Assembly (NCBI GenBank): GCA_014380505.1
Contig: JACMJT010000522.1
Span: forward strand, 1-5,775
Direction of reading: 5' to 3'
Length of the DNA stretch: 5,775 bases
DNA from: Hyphomicrobiales bacterium
GTDB taxonomy: Bacteria; Pseudomonadota; Alphaproteobacteria; Rhizobiales; Aestuariivirgaceae
Shown here: in pieces, positions 1-5,775 of the stretch
How positions within the stretch are numbered: the stretch's first letter is position 1
How the letters are laid out: each line of letters starts with the position of its first letter
Notes under the pieces: generated by a model
Seen by the model: the letters and a program-made list of their open reading frames with translations, nothing else
Told to the model about the DNA's origin: nothing
Databases searched by the model: none
Position numbers and translations under genes: made by a program

Positions 1-1589
1 AAGATCGCGCGCCAGAGAGGCTGGGCGATGGGGCCATCCTCCTGCATGATCTTCTCGAGCTCGCCCAGGATTTCGGTGCGAGCGGCGATGTCGATCGTGC
101 CTTCGGCCTTGGCGAGAAGCTCATCGAACTTGGCGTTCGAGTACGCGCTTTCATTCCACGGCACGCCGGTGCGATAGGCAAGGGCCAGAACCATGAAGCC
201 CAAGGGGCGGTGGGTCCAGGCGGTAAAGCCGAAGGGCACCTTGTCCCAGACTTCCCAGAACTTGTTGGAGGGAAGCACGGTGATCTTGGCGCGGATGCCG
301 GCTTCCTTCCACTGCTCGACCATCGATTCCACCGCCACCTGTTCCCATGTGGGATCGGGCTTGCAGTTGATCTCGACGTCGATGCCATCGGGGTGACCGG
401 CTTCGGCCAGGAGCTTCTTGGCTTCCTCGATGTTGCGAGCCATGGTGTCGATCTTCTTGTAGTCCGGATGGACCGGGCTGACATGATGATGCTCGGCCGC
501 GCTGCCGACGCCCTTGACGGCGATCTGCAGAGTCTTTTCCGAGTCAGTCGCAAGACGGAAGGCCTTGCGGACCAGCGGATTTTTGAACTGGTCGTGGTCG
601 AGGCGCATGCGGGCCACGGCGGTCTGGGCCGTGGTCGCCTTGTGGATATTCACATGCTCCATGCCATTGTAGATTTCGAGCTGCTCGATATTGCCTTCGT
701 AGATGCCATGGACCTGCTTGGACGCGAGCGCCGCGGCAACCGCCGCACCGTTGTCGCCAAGATCAATGAAGTGCAATTCATCGACATATCCGGGCTTGTC
801 CTTGATGCGCTTCAAAATCGCCTTGCGGCCGACTTCAAGCTCGGTCAGTTCGAAGGAGCCGGTGCCGTTGGAGCCGACGCCGAAGACGCCCTTTTCACCC
901 GGATCGAGCATCAGGAACGGATAGTGGAAGAGATGCTCGGGAACGGCGACCTGGGGCTCCTTGAGATTGAGCACCAGCGTCTTGTCGTCCTTGATTTCGA
1001 TGGCGTTGGCATCCCAGATTTCGGTGGTCATCACCGCGTTGCCAGCGTCGTCCTTGGTGCCGGTATCGACTTCCTTGAGCAGGTAGCCCTTCATGAGGCC
1101 CACCACGGAGGAGCCCACTTTCGGATCGAGGCAGTGCTTGATGTTCCAGGCGGCATGTTCCGCCGTGAATGCGCCGCCGCGGTTCTTCTGCCAGGTCGCG
1201 TCCGCCATGGTGAGCGTCCAGGTCTTGAGATCCTCGGAGGCTTCCCACTTCGAGACGAGTTGCGGGCGGGTGATGTTGTCGACGCCGGTGCGGGTCAGAT
1301 AACCGCAGACCTGGCGCGTGATGTTCGAGTCGTAGACCCAAGAGTAGGTGTGGGGGCTATCCACTTTCGGAACGCGCATGGCGATCTTGATGATGCCGCC
1401 CTTGGGAATTTCCTGGGCGCGGGCGGCGGGCACGAAATCCTCGCCGGTGATCTTGCCGGCCCACATATAGGCCGTGGGGGCCGCCATGCCGAGCAGCGTG
1501 GCGTAGCGCACGAAGTCACGGCGATCCATGACCTTGTCGGAAAGCTGTTGCTTCAGCGAACCGATCAATTTGTGTTCTTTGTCGGACAT
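1..1589 (-). CDS. ABC transporter solute-binding protein, family 5 (peptide/nickel type), Tat-exported; C-terminus cut by window edge
   Basis: Periplasmic receptor of a Dpp/Opp-like importer. 529 codons are visible, and the gene runs off the left edge probably close to its end, since family members are about 500-560 residues. Residues 1-58 form a twin-arginine signal: long polar n-region, RRDF at 23-26, a hydrophobic stretch around 30-44, and a likely signal peptidase site after A56-R57-A58. The SBP_bac_5 hallmark lies at about 114-152, with W115 and W124 in the W-x-x-S-x-D-x-x-x-W pattern followed by FTAEHAAWNIKHCLDP. The C-terminal lobe contains TAWTHRPLGFMVLALAYRTG at about 456-475, where E. 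coli DppA carries an Asp-rich ligand loop. The ATG at 1589 is preferred over the ATG at codon 21 because a strong Shine-Dalgarno precedes only the former. It has its own promoter and is separated from its probable permease/ATPase partners by an oppositely oriented gene. Family assignment is firm; the ligand is unknown. Confidence 0.93.
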   Translation of the reverse strand, partial: MSDKEHKLIGSLKQQLSDKVMDRRDFVRYATLLGMAAPTAYMWAGKITGEDFVPAARAQEIPKGGIIKIAMRVPKVDSPHTYSWVYDSNITRQVCGYLTRTGVDNITRPQLVSKWEASEDLKTWTLTMADATWQKNRGGAFTAEHAAWNIKHCLDPKVGSSVVGLMKGYLLKEVDTGTKDDAGNAVMTTEIWDANAIEIKDDKTLVLNLKEPQVAVPEHLFHYPFLMLDPGEKGVFGVGSNGTGSFELTELEVGRKAILKRIKDKPGYVDELHFIDLGDNGAAVAAALASKQVHGIYEGNIEQLEIYNGMEHVNIHKATTAQTAVARMRLDHDQFKNPLVRKAFRLATDSEKTLQIAVKGVGSAAEHHHVSPVHPDYKKIDTMARNIEEAKKLLAEAGHPDGIDVEINCKPDPTWEQVAVESMVEQWKEAGIRAKITVLPSNKFWEVWDKVPFGFTAWTHRPLGFMVLALAYRTGVPWNESAYSNAKFDELLAKAEGTIDIAARTEILGELEKIMQEDGPIAQPLWRAI

Positions 1590-1624
1590 TGAGATTATTC
1601 CTCCCTGGTATTTTTTGAGATTAT
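1589..1624. repeat. 10-base direct repeat TTGAGATTAT flanking the leader of the binding-protein gene
   Basis: TTGAGATTAT (plus-strand reading) occurs exactly at 1589-1598 and again at 1615-1624, 26 bases apart or about 2.5 helical turns. The upstream copy covers most of the -10 box and the other covers the start codon edge and the Shine-Dalgarno edge. It could be a paired operator or a chance AT-rich repeat. It lies in the 104-base divergent region (1590-1693), where I see no clear promoter for the plus-strand gene. Confidence 0.5.
1598..1606 (-). promoter_or_regulatory. Strong ribosome binding site of the solute-binding protein gene
   Basis: On the minus strand this reads AGGGAGGAA, ending 8 bases before the ATG at 1589. 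It fixes that start over the internal ATG at 1529, which has only an AAGG two bases upstream. The strength suits a receptor that is usually made in excess of its membrane complex. Confidence 0.85.
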
Positions 1625-1628
1625 AACA
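1620..1628 (-). promoter_or_regulatory. Extended -10 promoter for the solute-binding protein gene
   Basis: The minus strand reads TGTTATAAT: a perfect TATAAT (1620-1625) preceded by the TGn extension of extended -10 promoters. Transcription would start near 1612-1614, giving a leader of roughly 24 bases that contains the Shine-Dalgarno. No TTGACA-like -35 box is visible 16-18 bases upstream, where the sequence is GC-rich (CCCGGC region). This fits an extended -10 or activator-dependent promoter. The call is from consensus only. Confidence 0.6.
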
Positions 1629-1693
1629 GCCAACGCGCCCCAGCCGGGAGGCCTAGGCGCAAGCTGACCAGAGCCTATCACCGGCAGGAATCC

Positions 1694-2446
1694 ATGCAAC
1701 AGGTTTTTGGGATGCTGCTAGGCTGCGACAAAATGATCAGAGCGGTTCTCTTCCGGTTTATAATTCTCACCTGTCTTGCCAGCCTGTCCGCAGACGTCCG
1801 GGCCGCCGGAGCCCCTGTCGATCTGGCACTTGTGCTCGCCGTCGATGCGTCGGGAAGCGTCGATGACGGCGAATTTATCCTACAGCTTGAAGGCATCGCC
1901 GCTGGATTTCGCGATCCGAAAGTCCGCGGCGCCATCACGTCGGGGCCCGAGGGCCGGATCGCCGTCATGCTGCTGGTGTGGGCTGACCATCAGGTGCCCA
2001 AGGACCGCTCGGACTGGTTTGTACTGTCATCGGAGGAGGACGCCGAGACTTTCGCCGGGACCGTTGAAACCTTCGCTCGCCACCAGAATGGCGCCACCGG
2101 CATTGGCGAAGGCCTGGCCGCGGCAATCCGGGCGATCGATGCAAGCGGTTTCGGGACGCGCCGCAGGGTGGTTGACGTCTCCGGCGACGGGCGCGAAACG
2201 GCGGCACGGGAGTTTGTGGTGCTGCTGCCCCAGGCCCGCGCCATGGCCTATGCGCGGGGTGTCACCGTCAACGGACTGGCGATTACCAACGAGGATCCGG
2301 AGCTTCTGTCCTATTACCAAAATGCCGTGCAGGCGGGACCTGGAAGTTTCACGCTTCCAGCGACCGATTACGCGGCTTTCGCCGAAGCCATGCGGCGCAA
2401 GCTGCTGCGCGAGATTGAATACCGCCCGGCGATCTCTCAGCGCTGA
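1694..2446 (+). CDS. DUF1194 family secreted protein with a von Willebrand A-like MIDAS site
   Basis: 250 residues, matching the DUF1194 family in length and pattern; its biological role is not established. Residues 14-37 (MIRAVLFRF start, hydrophobic core, V-R-A end) form a Sec signal peptide, so the mature protein is probably periplasmic. The vWA-like fold shows a metal-ion-dependent adhesion site: D51-A-S53-G-S55 after a hydrophobic strand, T135 in GATGIGEGL, and D165 in DVSGDGRE. All the expected metal ligands are present, so metal-dependent protein binding is plausible but inferred. The start is uncertain. The ATG at 1694 has an AGGA only 4 bases upstream. The ATG at 1733 (residue 14) gives a more normal signal peptide but only a weak TAGG upstream. 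The gene lies opposite to, and between, transporter genes, and its last codons overlap the end of the ATPase gene by 10 bases. No frameshift or truncation is seen. Confidence 0.87.
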   Translation: MQQVFGMLLGCDKMIRAVLFRFIILTCLASLSADVRAAGAPVDLALVLAVDASGSVDDGEFILQLEGIAAGFRDPKVRGAITSGPEGRIAVMLLVWADHQVPKDRSDWFVLSSEEDAETFAGTVETFARHQNGATGIGEGLAAAIRAIDASGFGTRRRVVDVSGDGRETAAREFVVLLPQARAMAYARGVTVNGLAITNEDPELLSYYQNAVQAGPGSFTLPATDYAAFAEAMRRKLLREIEYRPAISQR

Positions 2447-2447
2447 G
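2436..2447. repeat. Perfect 12-base palindrome containing the stop codons of two convergent genes
   Basis: CTCAGCGCTGAG is its own reverse complement. The TGA of the plus-strand DUF1194 gene (2444-2446) and the TGA of the minus-strand ATPase gene (2437-2439) sit symmetrically inside it. A short TTTT at 2451-2454 follows on the plus strand, so it could act as a weak terminator for DUF1194. With a 4-base loop the stem is only about 4 pairs, so a strong intrinsic terminator is unlikely. No T-run follows on the minus strand. Confidence 0.55.
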
Positions 2448-4620
2448 GCGTTTTGGCCAGAGGCTTGCGGGCGGCTGGTTTTTTGGCTGCGGCTTGCTTC
2501 CGCGCTCCGCCATTGGCCGGCAGGTTCTTCGCGGCTAAAGCCGGCGCCTCGCTCTTTTTCTTGGTGATCACGATCACCGGCTCCATCTCGCGAAGCTCCG
2601 CGTCGGGCAGGTGGCACATGATTTTATGGCCGGGGGCAAGCTCCTTGACGGGTGGCAGCTCGGTTTCGCAAATGAGGCCGATCTTGCGATGGCAGCGCGT
2701 CTGGAAGGGGCAGCCCGGCGGCGGGTTCATGGGCGAAGGCAGTTCGCCCCGCAAGATGATGTGCTTCTTCTTGACCGAGGTATCGGCGATGGGAACGGCG
2801 GAGAGGAGCGCCTCCGTATAGGGATGGTAGGGGGGTGCGAAGACCTGGTCGGTGGTGCCCTGCTCCATGATGCGGCCGAGATACATGACGACGATACGGT
2901 CGGCGAGATAGCGCACCACGGATAGATCGTGGCTGATGAACACCATGGTGGTGCGCTTCTTGCGCTGGATATCCGTGAGCAGCCCGGTGACGGCCGCCTG
3001 CACCGACACATCGAGTGCCGACACGGGCTCGTCGGCCACCACCACCGTGGCGTTGCCGCCGAAGGCGCGGGCGATGCCGATCCGCTGTTTCTGTCCGCCC
3101 GAAAGCTGACGGGGTTTCCGGCTGGCGAATTCGCGCGGCAATTTGACGACATCGAGAAGCTCGAAGGTTTTCTGCTCAACCTCCTCGGCTGTTTTGGCAA
3201 TGCCGAATTTCTTCAGCACCCGGCCAATCTGCGAGCCGACGGAGTGGCTGGGATTGAGCGTCTCGAAGGGATTCTGAAAGACGATCTGGAGCCCCGAGAT
3301 CATGCCGGCGGGCCGCTGCTTCACCGGCAGCTTGCCGACATCGATGCCGTTGACCAGGACTTCGCCGCCCGTCGACGTCTCAAGGCCCATCAGCACCTTG
3401 GCGAAGGTCGACTTGCCGCAGCCGGATTCACCGACGATGGCGACGGTTTCCGCCTCGCGGGCTTCAAAGTCGAGTCTCTCGGCGGCCTTCACGTAACGCG
3501 GACCCTTGCCGGAGAGGAGGGCGCCTATCGAACTGTCGTGGATCTCGTAATATTTCTTCATGTCCTTGACTTGCAGCACGACTTTGCCGGGCTGCATGGG
3601 CTCGCTCTGGATGCCTTTGGGCTTGTATTTCGCCCAATCGATCTCGTCATAGCGGATACAGCGGGCCGTGTGGCCGGGGTCGCCCTTGATATCCAGCATG
3701 GGGATCGGCTTGTCGCACCGGCCGGGGACGAAGAAGTCGCAGCGGGGCGAGAAGGTGCAACCCGTGGGCCGGTCGCGCGGCAGCGGCAACTGGCCCCGGA
3801 TGGGCACCAGCGGTGTGGCGAAACGGTCGGTGCCCGGCAGCGGGATCGAGGAGAACAGGCCCCGCGTATAGGGATGGCGCATCTCATCGAAAACCTGGTT
3901 GACCGAGCCCAGTTCCACCGACTGTCCCGAATACATCACGCAAATGCGGTCGCAGGTCTCGAGGATGAGGCCGAGATTGTGCGAGATATAGATCATCGAC
4001 GTGCCGAACTGCTTGGAGATGTCCTTGATGAGTTCGACGACGCCCGCCTCGACGGTGACGTCAAGGGCCGTGGTCGGCTCGTCGAGCAGCAGCAGCTTCG
4101 GGTTCGACAGGAGCGCCATGGCGATCACGGCGCGCTGCTGCTGGCCGCCGGAAAGCTGGTGCGGATAGGAACCGAGGATGCGCTGCGGGTCCGGCAGGCG
4201 CACGGCATCGAGCAACTGGATGGCGCGCTTTTCCGCGGCCTTCGCGTCGATCCCCTCATGCACCATCGGCACTTCGATGAGCTGGTCGCGGATCAACATG
4301 GCCGGATTGAGCGAAGCCATCGGCTCCTGATACACCATGGCGATTTGCGAGCCGCGGATGCGGCGCAGTTCTTCCTCGGACATGGTGCGCATGTCGCGGC
4401 CCAGAAAGCGGATTTCACCGCCGGTGACAGCGCCGTTCTTGCCCATGTATTGCATGATGGCGAGAGCCACCGTGGATTTGCCGCAACCCGATTCTCCCAC
4501 GATGCCGACGGCTTCACCCGGATTGACCGTCAAATCGAAATTATAGACGGCGGGAACTTCGCCAGCGCGCGTATAGTAGGAGATCGAAACGTCTTTGCAT
4601 TCGAGAACCGGCGTGACCAT
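2437..4620 (-). CDS. Fused two-domain ABC transporter ATPase of the Dpp/Opp family (DppD-DppF type)
   Basis: 727-residue cytoplasmic ATPase that hydrolyses ATP to drive peptide-type import. Half 1 has Walker A GESGCGKST (42-50), Q-loop Q98, signature LSGGQ (156-160), Walker B LLLLDEP with catalytic E181, and H-loop H214. Half 2 has Walker A at 397-405, Q449, LSGGQ (506-510), VVVADEP with E531, and H564. Both halves look active. Each is followed by an oligopeptide-transporter C-terminal domain with four cysteines (C288, C294, C302, C321 and C637, C643, C651, C669). The joint lies around residues 325-345, where M342 resembles the start of a free DppF. Residues 687-727 form a Lys/Ala/Pro tail not typical of the family. 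Start ATG at 4620 lies 3 bases after the stop of the upstream permease gene, so the two are translationally close and in one operon. The 3' end overlaps the convergent DUF1194 gene by 10 bases. Confidence 0.96.
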   Translation of the reverse strand: MVTPVLECKDVSISYYTRAGEVPAVYNFDLTVNPGEAVGIVGESGCGKSTVALAIMQYMGKNGAVTGGEIRFLGRDMRTMSEEELRRIRGSQIAMVYQEPMASLNPAMLIRDQLIEVPMVHEGIDAKAAEKRAIQLLDAVRLPDPQRILGSYPHQLSGGQQQRAVIAMALLSNPKLLLLDEPTTALDVTVEAGVVELIKDISKQFGTSMIYISHNLGLILETCDRICVMYSGQSVELGSVNQVFDEMRHPYTRGLFSSIPLPGTDRFATPLVPIRGQLPLPRDRPTGCTFSPRCDFFVPGRCDKPIPMLDIKGDPGHTARCIRYDEIDWAKYKPKGIQSEPMQPGKVVLQVKDMKKYYEIHDSSIGALLSGKGPRYVKAAERLDFEAREAETVAIVGESGCGKSTFAKVLMGLETSTGGEVLVNGIDVGKLPVKQRPAGMISGLQIVFQNPFETLNPSHSVGSQIGRVLKKFGIAKTAEEVEQKTFELLDVVKLPREFASRKPRQLSGGQKQRIGIARAFGGNATVVVADEPVSALDVSVQAAVTGLLTDIQRKKRTTMVFISHDLSVVRYLADRIVVMYLGRIMEQGTTDQVFAPPYHPYTEALLSAVPIADTSVKKKHIILRGELPSPMNPPPGCPFQTRCHRKIGLICETELPPVKELAPGHKIMCHLPDAELREMEPVIVITKKKSEAPALAAKNLPANGGARKQAAAKKPAARKPLAKTPQR

Positions 4621-4623
4621 TCC

Positions 4624-5577
4624 TCAATCCCTCAATGAAATTTCGCGCAAGCCATCGGCCAGCAGGTTAAGGCCAAGGACCAGTGACGAGATGGCAAGGG
4701 CGGGCCAGATCATGGCATTGCCGGCGGCGGCGCCATAGCCACGCACTTCGGAAATCATCTTGCCCCAATCGGGGTCGGGCGGCGGCAAGCCGAGGCCGAG
4801 AAAGCCGAGTGCCGCGATGGCTATCGTGACATAACCCAGACGCAGGCAGGCATCGACGATGAGCGGCCCCCTCGCATTGGGCAGGAGTTCGACGATCATG
4901 ATGTAGAACGGGCTTTCGCCGCGAACTTCGGCGGCGGCCACATAGTCGCGCGATTTGAGATCAAGCACGAGGCCGCGCACGATGCGCATGACCTGGGGCG
5001 CCGTGCCGAACATGATTGCCAGCACGATGGTGACCCCCCTGACCCAGCTCTTGCTGAAACCCAAACCCGACAGGAGCTGGCCCAGAGGCGAATCCGGCCC
5101 AAGTTGGGTGAGAATGACGATCAGCAGCACCATCAGCGGGAAGGACAGGAACACATTGCCGATGAAGGATAGAATCTCGTCCCACCAGCCGCCGCGGTAG
5201 CCCGCTGCCACGCCCATGAGCATGCCAACGGAGTAGGCTACGATGGTGGCAAAGCTCGACCAGAACAGCACCAGCCGCGAGCCGTAGAACAGGCGGGAGA
5301 GAATGTCGCGCCCCTTGTCGTCGGTGCCCAGCCAGTAGGTGCCGCCGTCGGGGGCGGGCGATAAAGCCCCTTTCAGAAGATCGGCGCTGGTTTGGGCCAA
5401 AGGATCGCGCAGCGGCATGAAGTCGACAAAGATGGCGATGAACACCCAGAAGAAAACCAGGAACGCGCCAAACATGCCGATGGGCGACTCGCGGAGCAGG
5501 CCCACCGATTTGGCGAACTTCGAAAGGCGGCTGGGACGGCGGGCGGGGGCTGCCGAGGGGGCTGCAATGTCGGTCAC
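4624..5577 (-). CDS. ABC transporter permease, DppC/OppC type
   Basis: 317-residue inner-membrane subunit forming half of the peptide channel. An Ala/Pro/Arg-rich cytoplasmic N-terminus (1-32) leads into a first membrane helix at about 34-54 (OppC_N region). Then comes the family hallmark LGTDDKGRDILSRLFYGSR at 83-101. Further hydrophobic helices lie at roughly 103-125, 137-159, 182-204, 243-264 and 288-309, the usual six. The ATPase-coupling loop at 212-234 keeps G220 and L232-P233, but the usual Glu of the EAA motif is Ala (AAA at 214-216), a variation I believe is tolerated in this subfamily. The PDPDWGKM motif at 267-274 is typical of DppC proteins. The start is GTG at 5577, supported by GAGGAG 6 bases upstream. 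The upstream DppB-type gene ends 10 bases before it and the ATPase gene begins 3 bases after it. Length is normal. Confidence 0.95.
   Translation of the reverse strand: MTDIAAPSAAPARRPSRLSKFAKSVGLLRESPIGMFGAFLVFFWVFIAIFVDFMPLRDPLAQTSADLLKGALSPAPDGGTYWLGTDDKGRDILSRLFYGSRLVLFWSSFATIVAYSVGMLMGVAAGYRGGWWDEILSFIGNVFLSFPLMVLLIVILTQLGPDSPLGQLLSGLGFSKSWVRGVTIVLAIMFGTAPQVMRIVRGLVLDLKSRDYVAAAEVRGESPFYIMIVELLPNARGPLIVDACLRLGYVTIAIAALGFLGLGLPPPDPDWGKMISEVRGYGAAAGNAMIWPALAISSLVLGLNLLADGLREISLRD
4629..4633 (-). promoter_or_regulatory. Ribosome binding site of the fused ATPase gene
   Basis: GAGGG on the minus strand, 8 bases before the ATG at 4620, lies inside the last codons of the upstream permease gene. 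The motif ATTGAGG occurs twice with an 8-base period (4622-4636). The second copy overlaps the permease stop and is only one base from the ATG, too close to serve as a binding site, so the distal copy is the likely one. The overlap suggests coupled translation. Confidence 0.65.
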
Positions 5578-5583
5578 GCTGAT

Positions 5584-5589
5584 CTCCTC
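5584..5589 (-). promoter_or_regulatory. Ribosome binding site fixing the GTG start of the DppC-type permease
   Basis: GAGGAG on the minus strand, 6 bases before the GTG at 5577, overlaps the TGA stop of the upstream permease (5588-5590, TGAGGAG). The strong match and good spacing decide in favour of this GTG start, which gives the expected N-terminal length. Confidence 0.8.
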
Positions 5590-5775
5590 ATGCGAACCTG
5601 ATACGCGGATTAAGATAGGTGTAGCCGATGTCCGAGATGAACTGCGTCGTAACCGCGACCGCGACGGCGATCATGGCGCCGGCGAGAATCAGGTAAACAT
5701 CGCCGTAGAGGGCTGCGTCATAGATCGCCTTGCCATAGCCGTCATAGGCGAAGAACACTTCGACGACGACGACGC
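5588..5775 (-). CDS. ABC transporter permease, DppB/OppB type (C-terminal end only)
   Basis: Only the last 61 residues are in the window; the rest lies beyond the right edge. They start VVVVEVFFAYDGYGKAIYDA, matching the E-x-x-F-x-x-x-G-x-G segment that precedes the last helix in DppB/GsiC permeases. A final hydrophobic helix follows (about visible residues 26-44), then the terminal DIGYTYLNPRIRF. That ending corresponds to the family's D-x-x-Y-x-x-x-D-P-R-I-R signature, with Asn in place of the usual Asp before PRIR. It is the first of the three genes of the membrane/ATPase operon seen here, followed by the DppC-type gene after 10 bases. It supplies the second half of the channel. Confidence 0.9.
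   Translation of the reverse strand, partial: VVVVEVFFAYDGYGKAIYDAALYGDVYLILAGAMIAVAVAVTTQFISDIGYTYLNPRIRFA

Noticed and set aside
210..1592. A 460-codon open frame on the plus strand opposite the solute-binding protein gene
   Set aside because: It is the antisense shadow of a clear family-5 binding protein. It has no recognisable domain or signal and arises from GC-biased codon use.
1640..1693. A sigma-70 promoter for the DUF1194 gene
   Set aside because: A CTGACC at 1664-1669 resembles a -35, but no -10-like hexamer lies 16-18 bases downstream, so I did not call it.
2451..2505. T-runs after the DUF1194 stop as a strong intrinsic terminator
   Set aside because: No stable GC stem directly precedes the longer T-run at about 2480, and the region encodes the ATPase tail. 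Only the weak palindrome at 2436-2447 remains as a candidate.
1776..2567. A 263-codon frame overlapping the DUF1194 gene on the same strand
   Set aside because: Its composition is Arg/Ser/Pro-rich with no family pattern, while the other frame carries a signal peptide and a full MIDAS set.
2929..4638. A 569-codon open frame on the plus strand opposite the ATPase gene
   Set aside because: It lies fully antisense to a gene with intact Walker A, Walker B and signature motifs in both halves. Its own translation has no domain pattern, so it is a high-GC artefact.
5759..5774. Tandem GAC repeats at the right edge
   Set aside because: They encode the Val run in the conserved segment before the last helix of a DppB-type permease, so they are ordinary coding sequence rather than a microsatellite with a role.

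Overview
The window is GC-rich and densely coded. It looks like a chromosomal segment of an alphaproteobacterium, probably of the Hyphomicrobiales/Rhizobiales type. This rests on base composition, on the DUF1194 family (known mostly from alphaproteobacteria), on a Tat-exported family-5 solute-binding protein and on a fused DppD-DppF-type ATPase. The placement is an inference, because the window has no rRNA or other taxonomic marker.

Four of the five genes make up a dipeptide/oligopeptide (Dpp/Opp, peptide/nickel family) ABC importer, all on the minus strand. Read in the direction of transcription (right to left) they are: the C-terminal end of a DppB-type permease (5588-5775, running off the right edge), a DppC-type permease (4624-5577), a fused two-domain ATPase (2437-4620) and, further on, a solute-binding protein (1-1589, cut at its C-terminus by the left edge). 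The first three are tightly packed with gaps of 10 and 3 bases, each with a Shine-Dalgarno sequence overlapping the end of the gene before it, so they form one operon.

The binding-protein gene is set apart by a gene on the plus strand (1694-2446) encoding a secreted DUF1194 / von Willebrand A-like protein of unknown role. That gene converges on the ATPase gene, overlapping it by 10 bases inside a perfect palindrome, and diverges from the binding-protein gene across about 104 bases. The divergent region holds an extended -10 promoter and a strong Shine-Dalgarno for the binding-protein gene, plus a 10-base direct repeat covering both ends of its leader.

Proposed joint function: the Tat-exported receptor captures a ligand in the periplasm and hands it to the DppB/DppC-type channel, and the fused ATPase powers import. 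The receptor's own promoter would allow it to be made in excess over the membrane complex. The receptor lacks the acidic ligand loop of E. coli DppA, so the substrate may not be an ordinary dipeptide.

I found no RNA genes, mobile elements, CRISPR arrays or origins, and no gene-free stretch over 300 bases. I see no evidence of a wholly new system. The points most worth checking are the duplicated four-cysteine motifs and basic tail of the ATPase, the shared-stop palindrome, and the repeated element at the binding-protein promoter.
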